This document shows, piece after piece, positions 6,435-14,980 of a DNA stretch of 64,000 nt. Made by a program: the position numbers and the translations under genes. This DNA comes from Streptomyces sp. F001 (GTDB taxonomy: Bacteria > Actinomycetota > Actinomycetes > Streptomycetales > Streptomycetaceae): contig NZ_QZWF01000001.1 in NCBI RefSeq assembly GCF_004187715.1, positions 434,001-498,000 of the forward strand, read 5' to 3'. Within the stretch, counting starts at the first letter, position 1. Each line of letters starts with the position of its first letter. The notes beneath the pieces are model-generated. The model had not been told where the DNA came from, ran no database searches, and saw nothing but the letters and a program-made list of their open reading frames with translations.

Positions 6435-9344
6435 ATGGCGATGGGGCCGCGGCAACCGATCACCGATGATCAGCCATTGCTCGAACGTCGCCATGAACTG
6501 TACGCGCTCGACGCCGCGTTGGCCGACCTCTGCGACACTGCCGACGGCGTGCCACAGCCACGGCGGGGCGGACTGATCGCCTTCACCGGTTCGGCGGGGC
6601 TGGGAAAGACGACGCTCATCAGGCAGGCACGCGAGCAGGCCGCAGCACGCGGGTTCACGGTGTTCTCGGGCCAGGGCGGCGAGACCGAACAGGAGCTGGC
6701 CTTCCGTGTAGTGCGCCAGCTCATGCAGCCCGCCCTGGCGGCGATGGACGAAAGGGAGCGACGGGACTTCCTGGGGAGTTGGTACGACATCGTCTCGGCT
6801 GCACTGGGGCTCGAAGCGACGGGCACCACCCGAGTGCCCGACCCGACGGGCGTGCGCGACGGCCTGGACTGGGTCATGACGCGCCTGACCGTGCTGAAGG
6901 GTCCCCTCGTCCTGCTGCTGGACGACATGCACTGGGCCGATGCCGAGTCCCTGAATTGGCTCGCCTCGTTCGCCCCCAGGGTCGCGGACCTTCCGTTGCT
7001 GATCGTCGTCGCGTACCGCCCCGACGAACTGCCGGACGAGGCAAACGCGTTCCGCTCGCACTTCGAGGGCCGGGGAAACCGTCCCTATGTTCTGGCACCG
7101 CTCACCGCCGCCGCCGTTGCGCAGATCGTCCGGCATGAACTCGGTGACGGGGCCGAGGACGGGTTCTGCGACGAATGCTGGGCGGTCACCGGCGGAAGCC
7201 CCTTCGAGGCGGTCGAACTGGCCATCCGGCTCGGCGAACGCCGGCTGAGGGGTGTCCGGAACGAGTTGCCCACCATGCGGAACCTCGCCTCCGCAGTAAA
7301 GGGCCCAGGCCTGCTCGACCGTCTGCAGCGCCTCGGGACGACCACCGTCCGCTTCGCGTGGGCTGCCGCCGTACTGGGCACGTCCATTTCGCCGGACCTC
7401 GCCGCCACCATCGCGGTGGTCGGCAGCGAGGACGCCGCCGAGGCGACCGAGCGGCTGCGTGCCGCCAGGATCCTGGCGGACACGGCCGGGCCGGGCGGCG
7501 GCCTGGAGTTCGTCCACCCCCTGATCGCGACGACGGTCTACCGAGGCATTCCCACGAGCTTGCGGGCCGGTCTGCACAATGCGGCGGCGGAAGCCGTCCG
7601 AGCGGCCGGGCTCGGCCCCACGGCCGCCGCCCGGCATCTGCTGGAAGTGCCCTGCGAGGGCAGGAGCGAGGCGGTGGCGTGTCTGCGGGAGGCCGCCCGT
7701 GAGTACCTCCGTGCCGGCGCCCCGGAGGCCGCACGGCGGGTCCTGGCTCGAGCGCTTCAGGAGCCGCCCCTTCCGGAAGACCGTGCCGCGCTCCTCCACG
7801 AACTCGCGTCCTCGACCTTCCTCATCGACCCCGCAGCCACCATCAGTCACCTCCGGGAGGCGCTGGCAGAGCCGGGAGTCGACCCCGAGCTGCATGCCTC
7901 CATCGTCTACCGGCTCACCCAGGCGCTCGCCCACACCGATCAGGTGGCGGAGGCCGCGGCCGTGGCCGAGGAGGAGGCGCGACAGGCCGTAGATGCGCGG
8001 ACACGACTGCGGATGCAGGCCTATCACTTCGTGTGGAGCGCCTTCCGCACCGACGAGCCCGACTCCCCCGCCCGCTCCCGCCGACTGGCCCGGCTGGCCG
8101 CCCGACTGCCCGGTCGCGGTCTGGAGGAGCGCTACATTCTGGGCCTGCGAGCCTGGGATGCCCTCGTGCGCGGCGAGCCGCGGCAGGTCGTGCTCGCGAG
8201 CGCCGAGGAAGCCCTGCGCGGTGGTCTGAGCTGGACCGACGAGAACCACGGCTTCGAAGTCCCGGTGTCGGTCGCCCTGGTGTTCCTGTACTGCGATCAG
8301 CCTCGGTGGGCGGAGGAGCTGTTCACCAAAGGCATCGCCGAGTGCGAAGCCAAGGGCTGGCGTGGCTCCCATCTGGCCCTCGGCCACACCCTCTTCGGCT
8401 ACATCCGCTACCGGCGCGGCTGTCTGGCCGAAGCGGAGGACCTGGTGAACGAGGGCCTGCGCACCGCCGAGCGAGTAGAAGGCGCCGTCCCCGCCCAGTG
8501 GTTCGCCATCGGCATCCTCATCCAGATCCTGCTCGCCCGCGGGCGAATCGAGGACGCACGCCGGCTCGCGGACTCGTACCGCTACGGCGAGGTCGTCCCG
8601 AACGCGGTCATCTACCCGGATCCCCGCACGGTGTACGCCGAACTGCTGCTGGCCGAGGGCCGGATCGCCGAGGCGGAGGAGTTGTTGACCGCCGTCGGAG
8701 ACCGGCTGGAGGCACGGGCCTGGCGCAACCCCGCCTGGTGCCCGTGGCAGCTGAACCTGTCCACCGCGCTCGCCCCCGCCACGCCCGACCGGGCGGTGCG
8801 TCTCGCCCGGGATGCGGTGAAACGGGCCCGGGACTTCGGTGCGGCCTCCGCGATCGGTCAGGCGCTGCACGCCGAGGCCGAGGCGACCGGCGGTCCGGCC
8901 GCTCTGAAGCTGTACGCGGAGGCCGTCGAGCATCTGCAGCGGTCGCCGGCCGCGTACGAACTGGCCCGCGCCCAGGTCGGCCACGGGGCCGCGCTGTCCC
9001 GGAACGGCCGACTGCAGGAGGCTGCCCACCGGCTCTACCAGGGCCTGGAAGGTGCCGTCCACTGTGGTGCCGAGGCCCTCACCGCCCGGGCCCGGGACGA
9101 GTTGTCCGCGGCCGGACTGCGGCCGCTGCCGCTGCGCTACGCCCAGACCGACACGCTCACCGCTCCCGAGCGCAAGGCTGCCGAGATGGTGGCCGTGGGG
9201 CACCCGGTGGGCGTCGTCGCGAAGGATCTGCGCCTCACCGAGCAGGGGGTGACGCAGTTGCTCTCCTCCGTCTACCGCAAGGTGGGCACGGATACCGCCG
9301 GCCTCGCCAGGGCCCTGAAGACGTTTCCCCGGCCCCGGGCCTGA
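6435..9344 (+). CDS. LAL-type (large ATP-binding) LuxR-family regulator
   Basis: A 969-residue protein from ATG 6435. The AAA-type ATPase domain has the P-loop GSAGLGKTT near residues 52-60 and a Walker B-like LLLDDMHWADAES near 160. A long helical, TPR-like centre follows. The C-terminal LuxR helix-turn-helix begins near residue 909 (LTAPERKAAEMVAVGH) and includes KDLRLTEQGVTQLLSSVYRK. LAL proteins are often pathway-specific activators in Streptomyces secondary metabolism. This one lies 187 bp after the P450/terpene synthase pair on the same strand and is a reasonable candidate activator. Its ligand is unknown. Confidence 0.92.
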   Translation: MAMGPRQPITDDQPLLERRHELYALDAALADLCDTADGVPQPRRGGLIAFTGSAGLGKTTLIRQAREQAAARGFTVFSGQGGETEQELAFRVVRQLMQPALAAMDERERRDFLGSWYDIVSAALGLEATGTTRVPDPTGVRDGLDWVMTRLTVLKGPLVLLLDDMHWADAESLNWLASFAPRVADLPLLIVVAYRPDELPDEANAFRSHFEGRGNRPYVLAPLTAAAVAQIVRHELGDGAEDGFCDECWAVTGGSPFEAVELAIRLGERRLRGVRNELPTMRNLASAVKGPGLLDRLQRLGTTTVRFAWAAAVLGTSISPDLAATIAVVGSEDAAEATERLRAARILADTAGPGGGLEFVHPLIATTVYRGIPTSLRAGLHNAAAEAVRAAGLGPTAAARHLLEVPCEGRSEAVACLREAAREYLRAGAPEAARRVLARALQEPPLPEDRAALLHELASSTFLIDPAATISHLREALAEPGVDPELHASIVYRLTQALAHTDQVAEAAAVAEEEARQAVDARTRLRMQAYHFVWSAFRTDEPDSPARSRRLARLAARLPGRGLEERYILGLRAWDALVRGEPRQVVLASAEEALRGGLSWTDENHGFEVPVSVALVFLYCDQPRWAEELFTKGIAECEAKGWRGSHLALGHTLFGYIRYRRGCLAEAEDLVNEGLRTAERVEGAVPAQWFAIGILIQILLARGRIEDARRLADSYRYGEVVPNAVIYPDPRTVYAELLLAEGRIAEAEELLTAVGDRLEARAWRNPAWCPWQLNLSTALAPATPDRAVRLARDAVKRARDFGAASAIGQALHAEAEATGGPAALKLYAEAVEHLQRSPAAYELARAQVGHGAALSRNGRLQEAAHRLYQGLEGAVHCGAEALTARARDELSAAGLRPLPLRYAQTDTLTAPERKAAEMVAVGHPVGVVAKDLRLTEQGVTQLLSSVYRKVGTDTAGLARALKTFPRPRA

Positions 9345-9359
9345 CCCGACGGCGCTCAC

Positions 9360-9377
9360 CGAGGGCAGGCCCCCTCG
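9360..9377 (+). terminator. Weak hairpin after the LAL gene
   Basis: CGAGGG-CAGGCC-CCCTCG is a perfect 6-bp stem with a 6-base loop, 16 bases after the LAL stop codon. There is no T run, as is usual in this genus. It may end the P450-terpene-LAL unit. Confidence 0.4.
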
Positions 9378-9544
9378 TGTGGTCGACGAAGAGAGTCTGT
9401 GCTTTTTCGGTCATCGTCATGACGTGCACCTGTCCAAACCGTGCTTGCTGATGGCACGCTGCCTTTCTCACTGCGCGCAGCAACACCCCTTCCTGCCCGG
9501 GCGGATGGTCCCCACCGCCCGGCCCCACCGCAGAAGGAGACCGC

Positions 9545-10552
9545 GTGATAGGCAGCCTTTGCAGGTTCGGCACATCCGGCGGCACCCGCGTTCGCCGCAC
9601 CGTTCTCTGCGCTCTGGCCGGCGTTGCCGCCTTGCTGGCCACCGGTGTCACCGCCACGCCGGCAGGCGCCGCCGGCACAAAACCGGGAGTGGTGCCGCTC
9701 TCGGCGCAGGAACGCGCCAGCGGCTTCTGGACGCCGGAGCGGATGCGTCAGGCCACTCCGCTCGACGTACTGTCCGTCGACCGCTCGGACGTCGGAGCAT
9801 CGGCGCCTCGTAAGGGCAAGAAGGCGATCATCGCGCCCAGCGCCCCGGCAGCCCCCGTCGGGCCCCTGGCGTTTCCCCACAGCGGCGGCGCCTGGAACGG
9901 CGGCGGGGCCGTGGTGAAGACCGCGGGGCGGGTGTTCTTCACCTACCAGGGCCGCACCGCCTCATGCTCGGGCAACGCCGTCACCAGCGCCAACAAGAGC
10001 ACCGTGATCACCGCCGGCCACTGCGTGAAGCTGGAGGGCTCCTGGCACACCAACTGGGTGTTCGTGCCGGGCTACCACGACGGACAGGCCCCGTACGGAA
10101 GGTGGGCGGCGGCCAAGACCCTGTCCACACCGCAGTGGACGGCCAGTGAGGACATCAACTACGACGTCGGCGCGGCCGTGGTCGCCCCGCTGGACGGCAA
10201 GAAGCTGACCGATGTCGTCGGCGGCCAGGGCCTGGCCTTCAACACCGGCTACAACAAGGCCATGTACGCCTTCGGCTTCCCGGCCGCCGCACCGTACGAC
10301 GGCGAGAAGTTCATCTACTGCAGCGGCACGACCTACCGGGACTTCCTGCTGTCCAGCGACCACGGTCTGACCTGCGACATGACCGGCGGCTCCAGTGGAG
10401 GCCCCTGGTTCACCCAGTTCGACGAGGCCACCGGCACCGGGCTGCAGTCGTCGGTGAACAGCTTCAAGTACAACTTCCTGCCGACCGCCATGTACGGGCC
10501 GTACTTCGGCGCGGACGCGCAGAACCTCTACCAGACCGCCCAGTCGTCCTGA
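9545..10552 (+). CDS. Secreted trypsin-like serine protease (V8/glutamyl endopeptidase-like fold)
   Basis: A 335-residue preprotein from GTG 9545, with AGAAGGAGA upstream. Residues 1 to about 43 form a signal peptide: Arg-rich start, hydrophobic core LCALAGVAALLATGV, then a PAGAA cleavage region. A linker or propeptide of about 70 residues follows. The catalytic triad is visible as His159 (TAGHC), Asp207 (NYDVG) and Ser284 (GGSSGGPW). Two Cys pairs probably form disulfides. The enzyme should act outside the cell. A strong hairpin follows the gene, so it is a single-gene unit. Cleavage specificity cannot be settled from the sequence. Confidence 0.92.
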   Translation: MIGSLCRFGTSGGTRVRRTVLCALAGVAALLATGVTATPAGAAGTKPGVVPLSAQERASGFWTPERMRQATPLDVLSVDRSDVGASAPRKGKKAIIAPSAPAAPVGPLAFPHSGGAWNGGGAVVKTAGRVFFTYQGRTASCSGNAVTSANKSTVITAGHCVKLEGSWHTNWVFVPGYHDGQAPYGRWAAAKTLSTPQWTASEDINYDVGAAVVAPLDGKKLTDVVGGQGLAFNTGYNKAMYAFGFPAAAPYDGEKFIYCSGTTYRDFLLSSDHGLTCDMTGGSSGGPWFTQFDEATGTGLQSSVNSFKYNFLPTAMYGPYFGADAQNLYQTAQSS

Positions 10553-10570
10553 TCGGTCGGCCCGCCCCGC

Positions 10571-10608
10571 CCGCCGCGATCACGAGCCGAGGACCGTGAT
10601 CGCGGCGG
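10571..10608. terminator. Strong bidirectional terminator hairpin
   Basis: A perfect 14-bp stem, CCGCCGCGATCACG and its complement, with a 10-base loop. It lies between the converging protease and CBS-domain genes and can end transcription from both sides. Confidence 0.9.
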
Positions 10609-10643
10609 AGCTGGTCGACTGCGCCGTACGCCCCACTCCGGGG

Positions 10644-11666
10644 TCACGCCCTCGCCGGCGCCGGGCCGACCAGCTCGGACAGGACGTCCTCCATGGTCAC
10701 GAAGCCGAGGACGGCGCCCTTCGCGCCGGTCACGGCGGCCAGGTGGCTGCCGTCGGCACGCAGAGCGGTCAGGGTGTCGTCCAGCGGGGTGTCGATGCGG
10801 ACCCGGGTGACCCGGTGCAGGGCATCGCGCGGGAACGGCCGGTCGCGGTCGGTGGCGCCGAGAGTGTCCTTGATGTGCAGATAGCCCAGCAGGCTGCCGT
10901 TCGGTCCGGCGACGGGGAAGCGGGAGTAGCCGGCTTCGGCCGCGATCCGCTCCAGTTCGGCCGGGGTGACCGTGTGGTCGACGGTACGCATTTTCTGCGC
11001 GGGGACCAGGATCTCGCCGACCGGACGGGTGCCCAGTTCCAGGGCGTCGCGCAGCCGTTCGCCGTCGGCGGGCGACAGCAGGCCGGCCTCGCTGGAGTCG
11101 ACGACCATGCGGGCGAGCTGGTCGTCGGTGAAGACCGACTCGACCTCGTCCTTCGGTTCGACCCGCAGCAGCTTCAGCAGGGTGTTGGCGAAGGCGTTGA
11201 TGCCGAACACCACCGGCTTCAGCGCGCGGGTGAGGGCGACGAGCGGCGGGCCGAGCAGCAGGGCGGTCGGGACCGGTGCCGCGAGGGCGATGTTCTTCGG
11301 GACCATCTCGCCGATCAGCATGTGCAGATACGTCGCCACGGTCAGCGCGATGACGAACGCGATCGGATGCACCAGGCCGTGCGGGATGTGGGCCGCCTCG
11401 AAGCCGGGTTCCAACAGGTGCGCGATGGCCGGTTCGGCGACGGCGCCCAGCACCAGCGAGGAGACGGTGATGCCGAGCTGGGCGGTGGCCATCATCGCGG
11501 AGAGGTGCTCCAGGGCCCATATGGTCATCCGGGCTCGGGTGTTGCCCTCCTTCGCGCGCGGCTCGATCTGGCTGCGGCGTACCGAGATCAGGGCGAACTC
11601 GGCGCCGACGAAGAAGGCGTTGGTCAGCAGGGTGAGGGCGCCGATGGCGAGCTGCAGGACGGTCAT
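10644..11666 (-). CDS. DUF21/CBS-domain membrane protein, HlyC/CNNM family (second gene of pair)
   Basis: A 340-residue protein from ATG 11666, which overlaps the stop of the upstream gene (ATGA). Four hydrophobic segments make up the DUF21 domain, from LQLAIGALTLLTNAFFVGAE to about residue 170, with the family AEFALISVRRSQIEP element. A cytoplasmic CBS pair follows (about 200-330), with VPAQKMRTVD and GFVTMEDVLSELVG. The C-terminal CorC_HlyC domain seen in its partner is missing here. Relatives are linked to magnesium or cobalt transport. The protein may work as a heteromer with the overlapping upstream paralogue; this is inferred from the coupling. Confidence 0.88.
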   Translation of the reverse strand: MTVLQLAIGALTLLTNAFFVGAEFALISVRRSQIEPRAKEGNTRARMTIWALEHLSAMMATAQLGITVSSLVLGAVAEPAIAHLLEPGFEAAHIPHGLVHPIAFVIALTVATYLHMLIGEMVPKNIALAAPVPTALLLGPPLVALTRALKPVVFGINAFANTLLKLLRVEPKDEVESVFTDDQLARMVVDSSEAGLLSPADGERLRDALELGTRPVGEILVPAQKMRTVDHTVTPAELERIAAEAGYSRFPVAGPNGSLLGYLHIKDTLGATDRDRPFPRDALHRVTRVRIDTPLDDTLTALRADGSHLAAVTGAKGAVLGFVTMEDVLSELVGPAPARA

Positions 11667-13000
11667 CGGGACTCCTCCCCCGCCTGGGCCGGCACCCTGG
11701 CCGGTGCGGTGATACGGACGCGGTCGGCGCGATGATGGTCGACGTCGAGGACGTCCAGGCGCCAGCCGTCGTCCAGGGCCAGGACATCGCCCTTGGCGGG
11801 GATACGTGAGAGTCGGGTGGCGACCAGGCCGGCCACGGTCTCGTACGGGCCCTCCGGTGCCGTCAGTCCTATCCCGGTGAGCTGGTCGATGCGGACGGAG
11901 CCGTCCGCCTCCCATACCGCGCGGCCGTCGGCTGCTTCCGCAGCGGGCAGCAGGTCGGGCACTTCGACGGGATCGTGCTCGTCGCGGACCTCACCGACGA
12001 CCTCCTCGACGATGTCCTCCATCGTCGCCACGCCCGCAGTGCCGCCGTACTCGTCGATGATCACGGCCATGGTGCGGGTGGAGCGCAGCCGCTCCAGCAG
12101 CCGGTCGGCGGTGAGGCTGTCGGGTACCAGCAGGGGTGCGGTGGACAGCTCGGTGACCGGCGTGACCGCGCGTTTCTCCGGCGCCAGCGCGAGTACGTCG
12201 CGGATGTGGACGGTTCCGATGACGTCGTCCAGGCTGTCGCGGTAGACCGGGAAGCGGGACAGGCCGGTGGCATGGGTGAGGTTCGCTGCGTCCGCGGCCG
12301 TTGCCTGCGCTTCGAGGGCCTTGACGTCGACCCGCGGGGTCATGACGTTCTCGGCGGTCAGCTCGCTCAGGTGCAGGGTGCGCACGAAGAGTTCGGCGGA
12401 GTCGGCCTCCAGGGCGCCCTCGGCGGCGGAATGCCGGGCCAGCGCGACCAGTTCCTCGGGGCTGCGGGCGGAGGCCAGCTCCTCGGCGGGCTCCAGGCCG
12501 AAGCGACGTACGAAACGGTTCGCGGTGTTGTTCAGATGGTGGATGAACGGGCCGAAGGCAGCCGTGAAGCCGCGCTGCGGGCCCGCCACCACCTTGGCGA
12601 CGGCCAGGGGGCGGGAGATCGCCCAGTTCTTGGGCACGAGCTCGCCGACCACCATCAGCACCACGGTGGACACGGCCACGCCCAGTACGGTCGCGACGGA
12701 CGATGCGGCACCGCCGAGGCCGATCGCCTCCAGCGGCCCGCGCAGCAGCGCCGCGAGGGACGGCTCGGCGAGCATGCCGATCACCAGGGACGTGACAGTG
12801 ATGCCGAGCTGGGCGCCGGACAGCTGGACGGTCAGGCGGCGTACGGCCTTCAGCGCGCCCTCGGCACCGCGCTCGCCCGCCGCGGCGGCCCGCTCCAGGT
12901 CACCGCGCTCGACGGTGGTCAGGGAGAACTCGGCGGCGACGAAGAGCGCGCAGGCCAGCGTCAGGAGGAGAGCCAGCAGGAGCAGCAGGACCTCGGTCAC
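11663..13000 (-). CDS. DUF21/CBS/CorC_HlyC membrane protein, CNNM family (first gene of pair)
   Basis: A 445-residue protein from ATG 13000. The N-terminal DUF21 domain has a very hydrophobic first helix (LLLLLALLLTLACALFVAAE), AEFSLTTVERGDLER, and further helices around GITVTSLVIGMLAEP. The CBS pair runs from about residue 205 to 335 (VMTPRVDVKALE, VIIDEYGGTAGVATMEDIVE). The C-terminal CorC_HlyC domain covers about 350-435. Proteins of this build have been connected to Mg2+/Co2+ efflux and, misleadingly, to haemolysins. It is the first gene of a two-gene operon with a shorter paralogue. Confidence 0.9.
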   Translation of the reverse strand: MTEVLLLLLALLLTLACALFVAAEFSLTTVERGDLERAAAAGERGAEGALKAVRRLTVQLSGAQLGITVTSLVIGMLAEPSLAALLRGPLEAIGLGGAASSVATVLGVAVSTVVLMVVGELVPKNWAISRPLAVAKVVAGPQRGFTAAFGPFIHHLNNTANRFVRRFGLEPAEELASARSPEELVALARHSAAEGALEADSAELFVRTLHLSELTAENVMTPRVDVKALEAQATAADAANLTHATGLSRFPVYRDSLDDVIGTVHIRDVLALAPEKRAVTPVTELSTAPLLVPDSLTADRLLERLRSTRTMAVIIDEYGGTAGVATMEDIVEEVVGEVRDEHDPVEVPDLLPAAEAADGRAVWEADGSVRIDQLTGIGLTAPEGPYETVAGLVATRLSRIPAKGDVLALDDGWRLDVLDVDHHRADRVRITAPARVPAQAGEESR

Positions 13001-13312
13001 CGTGCCACCCCCGTTCCCTCACTGCTCTGGCGTGGGCGGGGCATGGCACAGCTGGTACTGGGAGGCTCACCCATTGCGGGACTCGGGCTCCTTTTCGGTA
13101 CGAAGGGTGGTCGGGAGGGCGTCACAACCCTCAGGCCATGGTAAATGACAAGCAAAGCCTACTGGTCAAGTCCTTGGCGGTCATGAGTTGAACGCGCAGG
13201 CTCTTCCGGTTGTTCCGCATGACGGCCGCACACAGACAGCCCTGCAACGCCACGTTGAGTAACGTGGACAGTGCAGTGCATCACTCACTTCCGTGATCGA
13301 AAGCGGTTGAGC
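13001..13312. other. 312-bp divergent intergenic region
   Basis: No gene is supported here. It must hold the promoters of the CBS pair (left) and the amidinotransferase (right). It includes an A/T-richer patch near 13138-13165 and the palindrome listed at 13250-13267. Confidence 0.6.
13250..13267. promoter_or_regulatory. Perfect 7-4-7 palindrome upstream of the amidinotransferase gene
   Basis: CCACGTT-GAGT-AACGTGG ends 45 bp before the proposed ATG at 13313. It could be an operator or a 5' leader hairpin. No dedicated regulator gene is adjacent. Confidence 0.5.
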
Positions 13313-14434
13313 ATGGCGGCTCCATCGTTCACGACCGACGACACCGAGGAATCCGTCGTTTCGCCGGTCAACTCACACAACGAGTGGGACCCGCTGGAGG
13401 AGATCATCGTCGGTCGTCTCGACGGCGCGGCGATCCCCTCCAAGCACCCGGTCGTGGCCTGCAACATCCCACCCTGGGCGGCCCGGCTGCAGGGCCTCGC
13501 CTCCGGCTTCAGGTATCCGCGCATGCTGATCGAGCGGGCGCAGGACGAGCTCGACCAGTTCATCACCCTCCTGGAGTCCCTCGGCGTCACGGTCCGGCGC
13601 CCGGACGCGGTCGATCACAGGAGACAGTTCGGCACCCCCGACTGGTCGTCGCGCGGTTTCTGCAACACCTGTCCGCGCGACAGCATGCTCGTGATCGGCG
13701 ACGAGATCATCGAGACCCCGATGGCCTGGCCGTGCCGGTACTTCGAGACTCACTCCTATCGCTCACTCCTCAAGGACTACTTCCGGCGCGGCGCGCGCTG
13801 GACGGCGGCGCCGAAGCCGCAGCTCACCGACGCACTGTTCGAGGCGGATTTCCGTACGCCCGAGGCCGGCGAGCCCATGCGCTACATCCTCACCGAGTTC
13901 GAGCCGGTGTTCGACGCGGCGGATTTCGTGCGCGCGGGACGGGATCTGTTCGTGACGCGGAGCAACGTGACCAACCAGATGGGCATCGACTGGTTGCGTC
14001 GCCATCTCGGGCCCCGCTATCGCATCCACGAGATCGAGAGCCGCTGCCGTACGCCCATGCACATCGACACGACGTTCGTCCTGCTCTCGCCCGGCAAGGC
14101 GCTGGTCAATCCCGAATACATCGACGTCGACCGCCTGCCGGACGTCCTGAATTCGTGGGACATCCTGATCGCCCCGGAGCCCGATCCGATCGACGAGCAC
14201 ATCCTCAGGATCACCTCGATGTGCGGCAAGTGGCTCAGCATGAACGTTCTCATGATCGACGAGAAACGGGTGATCGCGGAGCGGCACCACACCGACATGC
14301 TCCGCGCGCTCGAGAAGTGGGGGTTTGAACCGATCCCGTGCGATCTGCTGCACTACGCGCCGTTCGGCGGATCGTTCCACTGCGCGACGCTCGACATCCG
14401 GCGTCGCGGCACGCTCGAATCCTATTTCTCCTGA
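13313..14434 (+). CDS. Glycine amidinotransferase-like enzyme (AGAT/StrB1 family)
   Basis: A 373-residue protein from ATG 13313; an upstream in-frame GTG at 13271 is possible but has no better ribosome site. The catalytic triad known from human AGAT is intact: Asp204 (FDAADF), His250 (MHIDTTF) and Cys357 (FGGSFHCATLD). The family transfers an amidino group from arginine to an amine, for example glycine in creatine synthesis or an inosamine phosphate in streptomycin synthesis. No aminocyclitol or other antibiotic genes lie nearby, so the acceptor is unknown. It is a single-gene unit between the CBS pair and the ArsR operon. Confidence 0.9.
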   Translation: MAAPSFTTDDTEESVVSPVNSHNEWDPLEEIIVGRLDGAAIPSKHPVVACNIPPWAARLQGLASGFRYPRMLIERAQDELDQFITLLESLGVTVRRPDAVDHRRQFGTPDWSSRGFCNTCPRDSMLVIGDEIIETPMAWPCRYFETHSYRSLLKDYFRRGARWTAAPKPQLTDALFEADFRTPEAGEPMRYILTEFEPVFDAADFVRAGRDLFVTRSNVTNQMGIDWLRRHLGPRYRIHEIESRCRTPMHIDTTFVLLSPGKALVNPEYIDVDRLPDVLNSWDILIAPEPDPIDEHILRITSMCGKWLSMNVLMIDEKRVIAERHHTDMLRALEKWGFEPIPCDLLHYAPFGGSFHCATLDIRRRGTLESYFS

Positions 14435-14458
14435 TCAGCTCCTATTTCTCTCCTGATC
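14421..14458 (+). repeat. Imperfect tandem duplication across the amidinotransferase stop codon
   Basis: CCTATTTCTCCTGATC at 14421-14436 is followed by the near copy CCTATTTCTCTCCTGATC at 14441-14458. The unit contains the last codons (SYFS) and the stop, so the second copy is an untranslated echo of the gene end. It looks like a local slippage or duplication event. Confidence 0.6.
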
Positions 14459-14544
14459 GACCCACCGATCCCGTAACCGCCCGCCGGCATCTGCCCTCCG
14501 CCCCCGAGCCGACCCTGAGAGATCCCCCATCTACCCCCGAGATG

Positions 14545-14595
14545 TGTCAGGAATCTTTGACAGGTACCCGAAGGGGCTGTCAGCCTTTTCTGACA
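14545..14595. promoter_or_regulatory. Twin inverted repeats upstream of the ArsR gene, likely its operators
   Basis: Two 18-bp elements share TGTCA-N8-TGACA: 14545-14562, and 14578-14595 where the arms extend to CTGTCAG/CTGACAG. They are 33 bp apart (three helical turns), and the second ends 22 bp before the ArsR start. The first right arm also forms TTGACA, a perfect -35-like hexamer, so a bound dimer would block RNA polymerase. Confidence 0.78.
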
Positions 14596-14617
14596 GGTAC
14601 GAGGGAAAGGGGCCGCG

Positions 14618-14980
14618 ATGCCCGAGGTCCCGCCTCCGGCACCGACGGGCGACGAGCTGCTGAAGGTGCTCTCCGCGCTCGGCAATCCGCACCGCATGCG
14701 GATCGTCGCGGCGCTCATGGAGAGCCGGAACTACGTCAGCGCGCTGGCTCGCGAGATCGGTATGGGCCGACCGCTGCTGCACATGCACCTGCAGCGGCTG
14801 GAGGCCGCCGGACTGGTCGTCGGCACGCTCGAACTCGCTCAGGACGGCAAGGCGATGAAGTACTTCGAAGTCGCCCCGTTCTTCTACGAGTTGACACCCC
14901 ACGTCATCGCCCGGGCGGCCGCGACGATCACCGAGACCGCTGACCGGACCGACCGGACCCCGAAAGAGGAAGCGAAGTGA
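14618..14980 (+). CDS. ArsR-like winged-helix transcriptional regulator
   Basis: A 120-residue protein from ATG 14618 with AGGGAAAGGGG upstream. The winged-helix domain is clear: LLKVLSALGNPHRMRIVAAL, then YVSALAREIGMGRPLLHMHLQRLEAAGLV. No conserved metal-binding Cys pair is visible in or near the recognition helix, so it is not an obvious metal sensor. It overlaps the next gene by four bases (ATGA). Two strong palindromes immediately upstream suggest autoregulation. The group is small: regulator, tiny membrane coiled-coil protein, then an MMPL transporter after a hairpin. Confidence 0.88.
   Translation: MPEVPPPAPTGDELLKVLSALGNPHRMRIVAALMESRNYVSALAREIGMGRPLLHMHLQRLEAAGLVVGTLELAQDGKAMKYFEVAPFFYELTPHVIARAAATITETADRTDRTPKEEAK

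Noticed and set aside
6327..9359. A 1,010-codon minus-strand frame opposite the LAL gene
   Set aside because: No domain or start signal; the plus-strand LAL protein has P-loop and HTH motifs.
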